DNA of 64,000 bases. Origin: Gambelia wislizenii (lineage: Eukaryota; Chordata; Lepidosauria; Squamata; Crotaphytidae). Shown one piece after another: positions 52,850 through 63,200 of this stretch. The translations under genes and the position numbers were made by a program. How positions within the stretch are numbered: the stretch's first letter is position 1; every line of letters begins with the position of its first letter. Under the pieces are notes generated by a model. The model worked only from the letters and a program-made list of their open reading frames with translations, was not told the origin of the DNA and did no database searches. The stretch is from assembly GCA_030847615.1 (NCBI GenBank), contig JAUMIR010000004.1:80445001-80509000 (forward strand), written 5' to 3'.

Positions 52850-53340
52850 GAAGCTGGGGGGCGACGGAGGTCCCTCGGGCAGAGCTGTGGGGCTGAGAGG
52901 GGGAAAGAGACAGAGGGAAGGCGGTAAGAGTAAGGGGGGAAAGGAGGTGAGGGAGACTTACCGGGGACCCCGCCTCTGACTGGGGCGAGGGAGCTGCCAC
53001 GAGAAGAAGCCGGGCTTCTAATCCCTCCTCAGGCGCGGAACACGAGAGAGAAAGTGGCTGCCCGAGGCCTAACCCGGCCCCTCGCTCTCCTCCTCCTCCT
53101 CCTCTTCATCCCTCCCAAGCACAGCCAACGACGGGACAAGCGCCAGCTAGAAACTCCGGCACAGCCCGCATGCGCAAAAGGTTCTCTCTCTTTGCCTGGC
53201 TCCCGCCCCCTTCGAGAAGCGGGGGCTCGGCTGGGCTAAGAAAAGGCGGCGTCTCGTCCGTAGCCCAAAAAGGCGGCGCTGCCATTCCCATGCGCATGCG
53301 CTCACCTCCCTCCGCGTACTTCGCAGTTCCCTCAGCTTTA
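52850..53340 (-). promoter_or_regulatory. CpG-island promoter of STK38 with NRF1-type sites
   Basis: GC-rich and CpG-dense compared with the surroundings. Palindromic NRF1-like sites TGCGCATGCGCT (53291-53302) and CGCATGCGCA (53167-53176) are present, with two copies of AAAAGGCGGCG at about 53242 and 53269. TATA-less housekeeping architecture. It could be bidirectional, but no divergent exon is recognisable. Confidence 0.78.
52962..53060 (-). other. STK38: STK38 untranslated exon 1
   Basis: A strong minus-strand donor, CCCCG|GTAAGT, ends an exon at 52962 inside the CpG island. It would splice to the acceptor before 50199, five bases upstream of the ATG. The transcription start (upper limit about 53060) is a guess; there is no TATA box. 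Confidence 0.6.
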
Positions 53341-53677
53341 CGGCGTTACAAGTGTGGGTGTGTGTGTTGGGGTTTCTGCGTAGGAGGAAGTGGGCTGGAA
53401 GGAAGGATGTTTTTCTCTACGCAGTATGAATGCTCAAGGCTATCCTGGTGTACAATGGAACTGGATCCCACTTTATTCTGTGGTGTTTACTGCCCAGTAT
53501 TTTGAGTTTAGAAGTTGAGTGGGACTTAAAGTCACCCTATCCTCAAGAGCCATGCTCAGGTCAATCCACAGGACACAAATAGTCCAGTTCGAAAGTGGGG
53601 TTTTTGCATGGCTTCTTCCTATGGAATACTGGGATTTGTAGTTTACAAGGTCTTTGGCCTTCTCTGATAAAGGAGAT

Positions 53678-54572
53678 TTTCACACTACTGTACACTGTTA
53701 TACCTTCCCATTGATGTATAGAACCATTGTACTGTCTATTCTCCTTTATGGATCTGAAACATGGGTCACCTATCGCCACCACCTACGACTCCTCGAATGC
53801 TTTCATCAGCGCTGTCTACGCACAATCCTAAATATACACTGGACTGACTAAGTGACCAAAGTTGCTGTCCTTGAGCAAGCAGGGATCACCAGTATTGAGG
53901 CCATGATATTGAGAACACAGCTGCGCTGGGCAGGGCATGTTTCTAGGATGGAGGACCATCGCCTCCCCGAAATAGTACTCTACGGTGAACTCGCCATGGG
54001 TCAGCATAAGAGGGGCGCTCCAAAAAAGCGATACAAGGACTCCCTGAAACAACATCTCAGGCTCAGCCAAATTGATCACCAACAATGGTCCACCCTGGCC
54101 TCACATCTGGAGGCATGGAGACGCACTATCTACAATGCTGAGCCTTATTTGAGAACTCACGACAACGCAGAAAGTCTTGAAGAGAAACGACAACGCAGAA
54201 AGAATCACAACCTGGAAACATCGCCCAAGGAGACCTTCTGCAGTGTTTTCTGCAACCGGACTTGTTTGTCTCAGATTGGCCTTTTTAGTCATCAGCACGC
54301 TTGCAGAAAGCGCGGGATGAGTCCTTCCTGAATCTTCGTTTGCGAAGAAAAGCCAGAGAAAGACACTGTTATAGTGTTACTATTCCACTTTAACTGCTCT
54401 GGCTTCCTCCTGTGGAATTCTGGGGTTTGTAGTTTATTGAGGCCTAAGAGCTCTCTGGCTGAGAGATGTAAATGCCCCTCCCTAAACTGCAAATCCCAGG
54501 ATTCCACAGGAAGTAGCCAGAGCAAATAAAGTGGAATAGTGACACTATAATAATGTAGTGTGAAAATCTCCA
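53678..54572. mobile_element. Inner MITE, itself split by a LINE
   Basis: Left end ATTTTCACACTACTGTACAC at 53678 pairs with the right end GTAGTGTGAAAATC at 54557. The body 54374-54572 contains GGAATTCTGGGGTTTGTAG facing CTGCAAATCCCAGGATTCC. It sits inside the outer MITE and is split at the ACACTGTTATA duplication. Confidence 0.82.
53703..54362 (+). mobile_element. 5'-truncated non-LTR retrotransposon with 11-bp TSD
   Basis: ACACTGTTATA occurs at 53692-53702 and again at 54363-54373. The 660 bp between encode the C-terminal end of a LINE reverse transcriptase: [20 protein letters not shown], then LRWAGHVSRMEDHRLPEIVL and a closing zinc-knuckle-like CNRTC...GLFSHQHAC. A single TAA at 53849-53851 breaks an otherwise open frame that ends at 54331. 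The clade is not certain (not CR1). Young in appearance. Confidence 0.9.
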
Positions 54573-54747
54573 AAGACTGCTGGTGCCTCACCAAACTACA
54601 ATTTCCAGGATTCGACAGGAAGGAGCCATGCAAATACAGTATTTCTCTAGTGTGAATGCCCCCTCAGGGCTGTGGCTTCCTTGATTGAAGCTATCAGTTG
54701 GGAATGTGGTCTTCATCTTTTCTTACTGCCTTCTGCCTTACCAAGCA

Positions 54748-54805
54748 TTATTGGGCCTGTCTACACTGCAGAAATACAGCAGTTTGACACCATAGATTTT
54801 CCCTG
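54748..54805. repeat. End fragment of AAATAATGC-family MITE
   Basis: GTCTACACTGCAGAAATACA and GCAGTTTGACACCATAG match one end only of the 51099 family. The other end is missing. Confidence 0.55.
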
Positions 54806-55204
54806 GTTTTTTTTCTGGGCTGTGAGGCCGTGTTCTGGAAGAGTTTTTTTTCTGACGTTTCATCTTCATCTGTGGCTGGCATCTTCAGAGAATGGTTGGG
54901 TAGGAGTGTGTGTGGAGTTTATATGCTGTGAACCCCTGTTGGGGAGGATATGTGAATTTGTGTATTTGAATGGCTAGTTTCTGGGTGGAGATATGCAAGG
55001 ATGATTAGAGTCTGTTTGGCTAATGGTTGGTTAATGGTCCATTATCTGTTGGAAATCCCCCTGTCCCTGGGTGGAGTTCATTTGCAAGTGCTGAGTTTTG
55101 ATTTTAGTGTTTTTCAGTTTCTCTCCTCTCCCTCCCTTCCCCCCTTTGTCTTCAGCTTACTCCCCTTGTTGCCAACTGAGTACAACCTGCAAAAGGAATT
55201 TGTG

Positions 55205-55432
55205 GGTTTGCCTATGTGCTTTCAAGTCATTTCTGACTAAGGCGAACCTTTCATGGGGTTTTCTAGGCAAGGTTTATCCAAAGGGGGTGTGCTTTTGACT
55301 TCCTTTGAGGCTGAGAGAGTGTGACTTGCCCAAGGGAACCCAGTGGATATTCATGGCTGAGTAAGCATTCAAACCCTGGTCTCCACAGTCATAGTGCAAT
55401 GCTGAAGCTTCTACAACACTCTGGTTCTTTCA
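55205..55432 (-). repeat. tRNA-derived SINE, third copy
   Basis: Has CTTTCAAGTCATTTCTGAC, GAGAGTGTGACTTGCCCAAG and CAAACCCTGGTCTCCACAG in the order of the copy at 4011-4250. The tRNA head is the most decayed of the three. Confidence 0.75.
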
Positions 55433-55496
55433 ACAGAAGAATATAAATAAAACACCAGTATCCCATTAGTGTTATGTGAGAGCCATTGGGCTAGAG

Positions 55497-55845
55497 CAGT
55501 GGTTCTTAACCTTTTCTTTACTAGGGACCCCCTTTAAATATCTTTTGTTGCCCCAAGACTTAACTCAAGATTTAAAACCCTAATAATAATAGCTAATAAT
55601 AATAGCTAACAACAGCAATACAATTACACCATCCATTAAGCTTTTCCTCAGAGGCACTCTTGCTTCTTCCTGCAAGTTTGTGGCTGGAGTGGATTGAATG
55701 GCAATGTACAGGCCAAGCCAGCTAGCCTTTGCCTTGGTTCCTGTCATGTGGCTGCTCCACTACAGGGAGAAGGTGGGCCAATCAGCCTTTAAGCCTTTGT
55801 GGACCCCCTGTGAGGACATCATGGACCCCAGGTTAAGAACCACTG
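55497..55845. mobile_element. hAT-type MITE (349 bp) with perfect 8-bp TSD
   Basis: Inverted ends CAGTGGTTCTTAACCTTTTC and, inward from the right, CAGTGGTTCTTAACCTGGGG, flanked by GGCTAGAG at 55489-55496 and 55846-55853. Internal GGGACCCCC facing GGACCCCC. No transposase. Confidence 0.92.
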
Positions 55846-55959
55846 GGCTAGAGAATGCTGAAAAGGAACAATGCAACCAGACCTTGAGAAGGGTGCTTGC
55901 AGGGGAATTCTGGGAGGTGTAATCCAAAAGTAACTTTCCCAGCTCTGAATGCAGCCTAG

Positions 55960-56510
55960 AATCATAGGGCTGGAAGGGACCCCAAGAGCTATCCCATCCA
56001 ATCGGCTTCTGCCCTGCAGGAACACACAATCAAAACCCTCACGACAGATGGCCATCCAGCCTCTGCTTAAAAACCTCCAAAGAAGGAGACTACCTTGTAG
56101 TTTGAACCCATTGCTTTGTGTCCTAGTCTCTGGAGCAACAGAAAACAAGCTTGTTCTATCTTCAGTATGACATCCCTTCAATTATTTAAACATGGCTATC
56201 ATGTCCCCTCTCAAGCGTCTCTTCTCCAGGCTAAACATAGCCAGCTCCCTAAGCCACTCCTCATAGGGCATAATGGCTTCCAGCCCTCCCACCATCCTTC
56301 TCAGTATCCTTCTTGAATTGTGGTGCCCAGAACTGGAAACAGTATTCCAGATGAAGTTTGACCAAAGCAGAATGGAGTGGTACTATTACTTCTCTTGATC
56401 TAGACACTATACTCCTATTAATGCAGCCTAGAATCACATTGGCTTTTTTTGCTGCTGCATCACACTGCTAACTCATGTTCAGCTTGTAGTCCACTCTTTC
56501 TTTTCTTTGA
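55960..56510 (-). mobile_element. CR1 LINE 3' fragment
   Basis: Plus-strand CTAGAATCATAGGGCTGGAA is the CR1 3' end in reverse. The minus strand reads FKYLKG-type C-terminal CR1 coding and ends upstream near ACTCATGTTCAGCTTG. Frameshifted. Confidence 0.88.
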
Positions 56511-56614
56511 GGAAATCTACACCATTACGTTAATTGCTAATAAAGAAAAAATATTATGTTAGTGCCTATAATATAGTTTTTTAAACTAAATTATTGGTGG
56601 CAAATTATATAATA

Positions 56615-56850
56615 CAGTAGGCCTTCCTTATCCACTGGGGATTGGTTCAGGGGGGTCGTGGATACCTAAAACCGTGGATAATAGCAAATACCATTGAAAA
56701 TAATGGGACTTCTGGTTTAAAATACTATATAGTTGCCTTGGAGGACCTAGAAAATGGCTAGAGAGGACACATTTTCTAGGAAGACTCTATGGTAGGTGTG
56801 CTGTTTTGTGTCCCGTGGATAATGAATCTGTGGTTACGGGGGTCCTACTG
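56615..56850. mobile_element. Tigger-like MITE (GGATAATAGCAAA family), 236 bp
   Basis: TA flanks. Ends CAGTAGGCCTTCCTTATCCA and, inward from the right, CAGTAGGACCCCCGTAACCA. Body GTGGATAATAGCAAATACC. Relatives at 47672-47941 and about 28030-28330. Confidence 0.88.
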
Positions 56851-57062
56851 TAATCTGAATATTCTGTACTGTGAATAGGTTAGGTTACATTGACCTGAGA
56901 TAAACATATGGGGGGTCCCCAAATAAAGCGTTGCAGGGCCCCCCCAAATTCCTTAAACCAGCCCTGGCCCCAGCGGTAGTTTCCCTCTCTGAAACCAGAA
57001 CAGGCAGCTTATTTGTGACGGTGGGCAGGTCTTCATTCTGCCTTCAGAGAGGGCAACTATTG

Positions 57063-57540
57063 CTGTTACTTCATTTTTCCCAGACGATTGTGCAACAGAA
57101 AATCAAAGTCTCAGCAGTAGTCACCCTCTTTAAAGCCAGATTGGGTGGCCAGCCTCACGATGGCGGAGCTCACCGGGTGTTCTGACCTCAGAGAGAGCGA
57201 CTACTGCTAGGGCTCTGCCTTTGGACTGAGAAATGGTGCCAAGGAGGGGATAAATGGCAGCACCTTAGGCAGCCTTTGTCCTTCCTCTCTGCCCCCCTGC
57301 CAAATCCAGCATGGATGGATTGCTGACATAGCACTTTTCTTTGGAACTTCCAACAAACTCTGGAGAAAACTGTGTTTTCTAAAACCCAGATTAAGGGAGT
57401 ATTCCCAGAGTCTGGTGTGAGTAGGGCCCTACAGCGTGTGTCACTGTTGCATCAGATTTGGGGGGAAAGCCACACGTTGTGTGGCATTATCGGGCTGGAT
57501 TCGAGGTTTGTGACTGGTGTAAACAAGCCCATTGTGAAAC
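57063..57540 (+). repeat. Unassigned dispersed repeat, copy 2
   Basis: Partner of 715-1201, with shared blocks TCTGACCTCAGAGAGAGCGA, GGTGCCAAGGAGGGG, CTGGAGAAAAC and TGGGGGGAAAGCC. Copy 1 carries one further GGGGGG block. Confidence 0.6.
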
Positions 57541-57649
57541 TGTAGGAGTAATGAGTCTAAAAATAAAATTGTATTAAAAAATTCCAGGATCTAGTCCTTT
57601 TAAAAAGCAACAATAATTATCTCCTTTAAAAAAGAGAGTTAAAAATACC

Positions 57650-57826
57650 AGGGAAGATTCTAGAGCAGATCATTAAACAGAGAGTCTGTGAACATTTAGA
57701 AGGCAATGCCATAATCACAAAAAGTCAACATGGGTTTCAGAGTAACAAGTCATGCCAGACTAATCTGATCTCTCTCTTTTTTTTTATAAAATTACCAGCT
57801 TGGTAGATGAAGGGAACGCTGAAGGT
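57650..57826 (+). mobile_element. CR1 LINE RT fragment
   Basis: Nearly identical to 58965-59137 (GGGAAGATTCTAGAGCAGAT, AACAGAGAGTCTGTGAACAT), with an extra T run near 57775. It encodes the same RT segment, GKILEQIIKQRVCEHLEG. Separate small fragment. Confidence 0.85.
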
Positions 57827-57829
57827 ATA

Positions 57830-58411
57830 TCAATCTCAATCTACATACTAAAACAAACTTTTAAAAGAGGTTCCTAACTAACTAATGGTATTTAGGGTAG
57901 GAAAAAAACCTCACCCAGCCTACAGGCTGCATGGTAAACATCATTGCATGGTTATAGGAAAGATGGTATAGTTTAAGATGGCTTAAGATGGAGAAAAAAG
58001 ATGGCTACAGCCTCATGGAGACTCAAACTTAAAAGAGAACTTACACAAAGCAATAAAATTTAAATTAGGTCATGTGTTGAATGACCCAGCACTCCAGTTG
58101 GCTGGTAGTGCCCAGTGAAATACAAGAAAGGGAACTTGGGAGAACAAAAGGCATGCAGGGAAAAAACAACCCTAGACTTATCTTAGGATGTGAATGAGGT
58201 ACACAAGATTGCTTTTACATTACAATGATTATTTCCCCACATACTACAGAAACAAATAAGCATAGGATTGTAACTATAAAGGGGAACCCAAACTTTTACT
58301 ATATGTAAAGACTAAAGAACTTGACTAAAGAACTTTCAACAGAGGTAAGTTTTAAACAGAACATGTATAGGAAATGAAAAAAGGGGGAAATCACCAAATA
58401 ATAATTCACAC
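57830..58411. other. Sequence between two CR1 copies
   Basis: No family recognised. Contains ATGGTATAGTTTAAGATGGC and GATGGCTACAGCC. May be a further unassigned insertion. Confidence 0.3.
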
Positions 58412-60161
58412 AGACAGCGAACACGTGTAGGAGTAAAGTCAGAAAAGCTAAAGCCCAGAATGAGCTCAGGCTTGCTAGGGAGGTTAAGAACAATAAAAAG
58501 GGTTTTTTTCGGTATGTCTGCAGCAAAAGGAGGAAGAAGGAAATGATAGGGCCGCTACGTGGAGAAGATGGCAAAATGCTAACAGGGGACAGAGAAAAGG
58601 CAGAATTACTCAACACCTTCTTTGCCTCAGTGTTTTCAGAAAAGGAAAAGGAGGACCAACCTGAGGAAAATGGAACAGAGGACACAATAGGGGAAATCCA
58701 GCTCAGAATAAGCAAAGAGGTAGTACAGGAATACCTTACTAATCTAAATGAATTTAAATTTCCAGGACCAGATGAACTACATCCAAGAGTATTAAAAGAG
58801 CTGGCAAATATAATCTCAGAGCCATTGGCAATAATATTTGAGAACTCCTGGAGAACAGGAGAAGTCCCAGCGGACTGGAGGAGGGCAAACGTTGTCCCCA
58901 TCTTCAAAAAGGGGGAAAAAGAGGATCCCAACAATTATCGTCCAGTTAGTCTGACATCAATAACAGGGAAGATTCTAGAGCAGATCATTAAACAGAGAGT
59001 CTGTGAACATTTAGAAGGCAATGCCATAATCACAAAAAGTCAACACAGATTTCAGAGAAACAAGTCATGTCAGACTAATCTGATCTCTTTTTTTGATAAA
59101 GTTACTAGCTTGGTAGATGAAGGGAACGCTGTGGATATTGCATAACTTGATTTCAGTAAGGCCTTTGACAAGGTTCCCCATGACATTCTTGCAAACAAGC
59201 TTGTAAAATGTGGGCTAGACAAGTTAACTGTTCAATGGATTTGTAACTGGTTGACCGGCCAAACCCAAAGGGTGCTCAGCAATGGCTCCTCTTCATCTTG
59301 GAAAGATGTGACCAGTGGGGTGCCACAGGGTTCTGTCCTGGGCCCAGTGCTATTCAACATCTTTATCAATGACTTGGATGAGGGAATTAGGGGCATACTT
59401 ATCAAATTTGCAGATGACACCAAATTAGGAGGAGTAGCTAATACCCTAGAGGACAGGATCAAAATTCAGAATGACCTGGAGAGCTGGGCCAAAGCTAACA
59501 AAATGAAATTAAATACAGAGAAATGTAAAGTACTGCACTTAGGGCGGAAAAATGAAATGCATAGATATAGGATGGGAGAGACCTGGCTGAACAAGACTAC
59601 GTGCGAAAGGGATCTAGGAGTCCTAGTAGACGACAAGTTGAACATGAGTCAACAGTGTGATGCGGCAGCTAAAAAGGCCAATGCGATTTTGGGCTGTATC
59701 AATAGAAGTATAGTGTCTAGATCAAGGGAAGTAATAGTGCCACTCTATTCTGCCTTGGTCAGACCTCACCTAGAATACTGTGTCCAGTTCTGGGCACCAC
59801 AGTTCAAAAAGGATATTGACAAATTGGAGCATGTCCAGAGAAGGGCAACTAAAATGGTGAAAGGTCTGGAAACCATGCCTTATGAGGAGAGACTTAGGGA
59901 GCTGGGTATGTTTAGCCTAGAAAAAAGACGGTTAAGAGGTGATATGATAGCCCTGTTTAAGTATTTGAAGGGATGTCACGCTGAGGATAGAGCAGGCTTG
60001 TTTTCTGCTGCTCCAGAGACTGGAACACGGAGCAATGGATGCAAGCTCCAGGAACAGAGATTCCACCTCAACATAGGAGGAACTTTTTGACAGTAAGAGC
60101 TGTTCAGCAGTGGAACACACTCCCTCGGAGCATGGTGGGGTCTCCTTCCTTGGAGGTCTTT
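58412..60161 (+). mobile_element. CR1 LINE, 5'-truncated, RT frame nearly intact
   Basis: One frame runs from about 58412 to 60090 with a single TAA at 59143-59145, just before [15 protein letters not shown] motifs: [57 protein letters not shown] and the catalytic FADD at 59407-59418, then [20 protein letters not shown]. One base is missing near 60077 relative to the copy at 40190, shifting the frame at RFHLNI. The endonuclease domain is absent. The 3' end is lost at 60162, where a Tigger-like fragment begins. Inactive. Confidence 0.94.
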
Positions 60162-60231
60162 AGCATCCACAGATTTTGGTATCCACAGGGGGTCCTGGAA
60201 CCAAACCCTAAGGGATACCAAGGGCCCACTG
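60162..60231. mobile_element. Right half of a Tigger/MER2-like MITE
   Basis: AGCATCCACAGATTTTGGTA then GGGGGTCCTGGAACCAAACC and end GGGCCCACTG|TA. The left half is missing; the join with CR1 is abrupt. Confidence 0.8.
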
Positions 60232-60234
60232 TAT

Positions 60235-63200
60235 TTGCTTACATTGTTTCAATCTAGAAGTTGATGTTTCCTCTTGAAAACTTGAGAGATCAGCACTCTG
60301 ATAAAATCACTATTATTGTCACACTGCAGTTCAAGAAAAAGTATTGGTTTGCCTTTTGATAATTTAATTTTCCAATAGAATGCACAAAAAAAAATAAAAC
60401 TGTGATGTTCAGAGTTTTTATCAGATTGTAACCCATATTATTTAAAAATTACAAATGGTACTGTAGAAACAACCATATGCCAGGTTAACCTAGCATACAC
60501 TTCTGTGGGCTGCAGCCCAGTTTGTCACAACATCAAATAGTATATGCTAAAATAAATCCGTTAGTCTTTAAAATTGTACCGCTGGAGTCTTCATTGTTTT
60601 TCTTGCAAAAGGCTAACAAGGCCAAGAATGAAAAATCATGTTGTTAATTACAACACACTTTATCATTCCTAGAAGAAAAGAGGTGAGTACGGTAGTTAAA
60701 TCCATTATCTTGATGGTCTTCCTTCCAAGTCAAATACTTAAAGAAAAGACTGTGTAGACAAATGGAAGGATGTGACTGATGAACATAAGTTTTGATACTT
60801 GCTATTGGCCTTAGTTAGTAAATATAAGGAAACTCTTAGTTATATTTGTGTGAATTTAGGAAGTAGAGGCACTAAGTTACAGGTGAGCAGCTTATGGCCT
60901 TCCAGATGTTGGTCTGCATTACAACATGAGTCATAGCCACCCGAGTCAGTGATGAGAGACAATAAGAGCTGCAGTCCAACACTGGGAGAGCCACAAGTTG
61001 CCCGCTCACTCTTGAATGAAACTATGCTGTCAAACCTCAATTTTAATGTAGCTGATTATCATATAACAAAATTAGTGATGACATCTGTGTCTACTGTATA
61101 TCCTGCTAATATACAAGGACAAACGTAGTCAGGTTAGTCTGTTGCAGCATAAAAAGGAAAGGGGGAAATGTAGGTATGCTCTCTCCTCCAGGTAAACAAG
61201 GTTGGTTTTAAGTTACATGTATTGGGGGGGGGGTCAGCATAAGAGGATCAAGAGAGATCATGAGAGACAATTTCCCAATGAGGATGATCAGCTTGGGGAG
61301 AAGCTTTTTTAACAGAGGGGCGGGGTATAAATAAATATTATTATTATCAAGTGTGGAAGCTTCAAGATGCTTCCAAGTGAAACTCAGGATGCCACAAGGC
61401 ACAGAGAGGGACAAAAAGACTGACTGACAGAGACTTTGGGGGTGGTGGAGAGGTGGTGGTGGGGTGCTGCGTGCCTCACCTTACCTAGGGAAGCTTCATT
61501 GTAGGTGGGGCAAAGGAGTCCAGACTCCCAGCTTGCCATGAACATCCACGACTCAGAATAAAAGCTTTCCTTTAAAGAGCTCTTCTTTTCCACACTCCTT
61601 TATTTGGTATGTGCACATATAGTGGTGGCATTAGAGGGGTGCAGAGAGGCTCAACTGCACCAGGTAATGCCAGTGGGAGAGAGGGGTGACACCAGCTTTA
61701 GTGATGCCATGCTGTACGTTTATACATGTAGGCTTCTCATCTACCACAGGAGTGGAAGGGAAAGTCTCTGTGGATTCAGAGGTGGGAAAAGTGCAAATGA
61801 AACCCCTCAGTATCTCCCACTAGTTTAGTGAGTCATATGGGTAAAACAGTGGGGGTGGCAGCTAGATAGTCTTCATGGGTCCCCTCTCCTACTTAAGAGC
61901 AGGGGATAGGGCTAGAGAGCCAGTTACACAGGGGGAGAGAGAGAAAGAAGAGCCAGCTTCCCTCAGGTGGATACAATTTGATAATTTGTTAGTGAGGCCT
62001 CAAACTTCCTTTCCTGTCACAACTGTTTGCTTCAGCTTCTCTCTCGCTAGAATTCATTCAGCTTCTCTGCAATCTCCTTATCTTCATTCACAGTTTCAGT
62101 AAAGACTCTCAGTTTCTCAACAAAGCCTTGTTATCTCTTATAGCTTCTTTCAAACTGCTTGTTAATTGTGCTGGTGACCTCTTAGATTGCCATACTTCCC
62201 TATTCCCTAATGTGGAATATGAATTCTAGCTGAGCTTCTATTAATAAGAAATGTTATCAGGAGAGTTGACATTTTGACTTTTCAATTTCCATTCTATCCT
62301 TTCCTCACATTGGAGATGTTTCTTCTTTTAAAGTTAAATAGAACTATGTTGGAGTTCCCTGGAGTTAGTAAACATACAGTTACTAACATTCTGGACTTAA
62401 ATGTGACATTTGGATGAAGAATCCATTTCTGCTTCTAAATCCACCTATGATACGATATTGCTGTAGAGATAATGATAACAGCAAACTTGTACATGATTGT
62501 GGAAGGCATTATCTTGTTCTTGTTGTCAAAGCTAAAGGCACCCAGTGTTGATTTCTTTCAGTAACATTTTAATAGTAACTTTCATCCCACTTTCTTAAAC
62601 ACATGTAGCTCTTAACAAAATATAATCTTGCTTTATTTTTATTTAGATGGCTACAGTAAACAAAGTACAACATTTTGATATATTCCATGCAAAAAGCATA
62701 TATGATTATATATTCTATGAGACTGAGAGTGGAGGGCTTGGTTAAATTAGATCACTGTGTGAGCTGTGTAATACATATGTATCTGCATTTAATCATCAGA
62801 TGATGATTTTAACAGAGCTGATACATTCATAGTAAGTGAAACTTTGATATTTCTGTTGACCTGGAAAACAAAGCTGTATCAATACTGCATTTGTACTTAA
62901 AAGTGTGTATACATTTAGCATTTGTATATGTTGCTCAGCCATTAGACAGACTATTATTAAACAAAATGTTTGTGCCTTTTAATACTCCTTTGGAATGTGT
63001 GAAGATGACATTGTACAGTATATTTTTCTTTCTCAGATTTAAATATTAATACATCAAATTTACACATGTTATTCTAATTGTGTTCAATGGAACATACTCC
63101 TTAGTGTTTAGGATATTATGATTCAGGGTTTTTGTATATGAGTTTCTTGTAGTAGTTTAGATCTGAAATAGGTTGCAAATTAAGAAACAACTCTCCTTAC

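Larger units (their letters stand above)
50200..52961. other. STK38: STK38 intron 1
   Basis: Between the start-codon exon and the untranslated first exon. Holds a palindromic MITE (51099-51349), a LINE/SINE tail at about 51690-51740 and what looks like an old element, TCAGGGAACCCC...GGGGAACCCTGATTGGG, split by 52310-52690. An (AAT)n tract lies at 52675-52693. Confidence 0.6.
53577..54650. mobile_element. Outer MITE, split by nested insertions
   Basis: Left part 53577-53677 (GCATGGCTTCTTCCTATGGA, GGGATTTGTAGTTTACAAGG) and right part 54573-54650 (CACCAAACTACAATTTCCAG, GGAGCCATGCAAATAC, end AGTGTGAATGCCCCCT) together form one palindromic MITE like 6146-6362. The material between is younger. Confidence 0.8.

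Noticed and set aside
58299..58934. 211-codon minus-strand frame
   Set aside because: Antisense shadow of the CR1 reverse-transcriptase frame.
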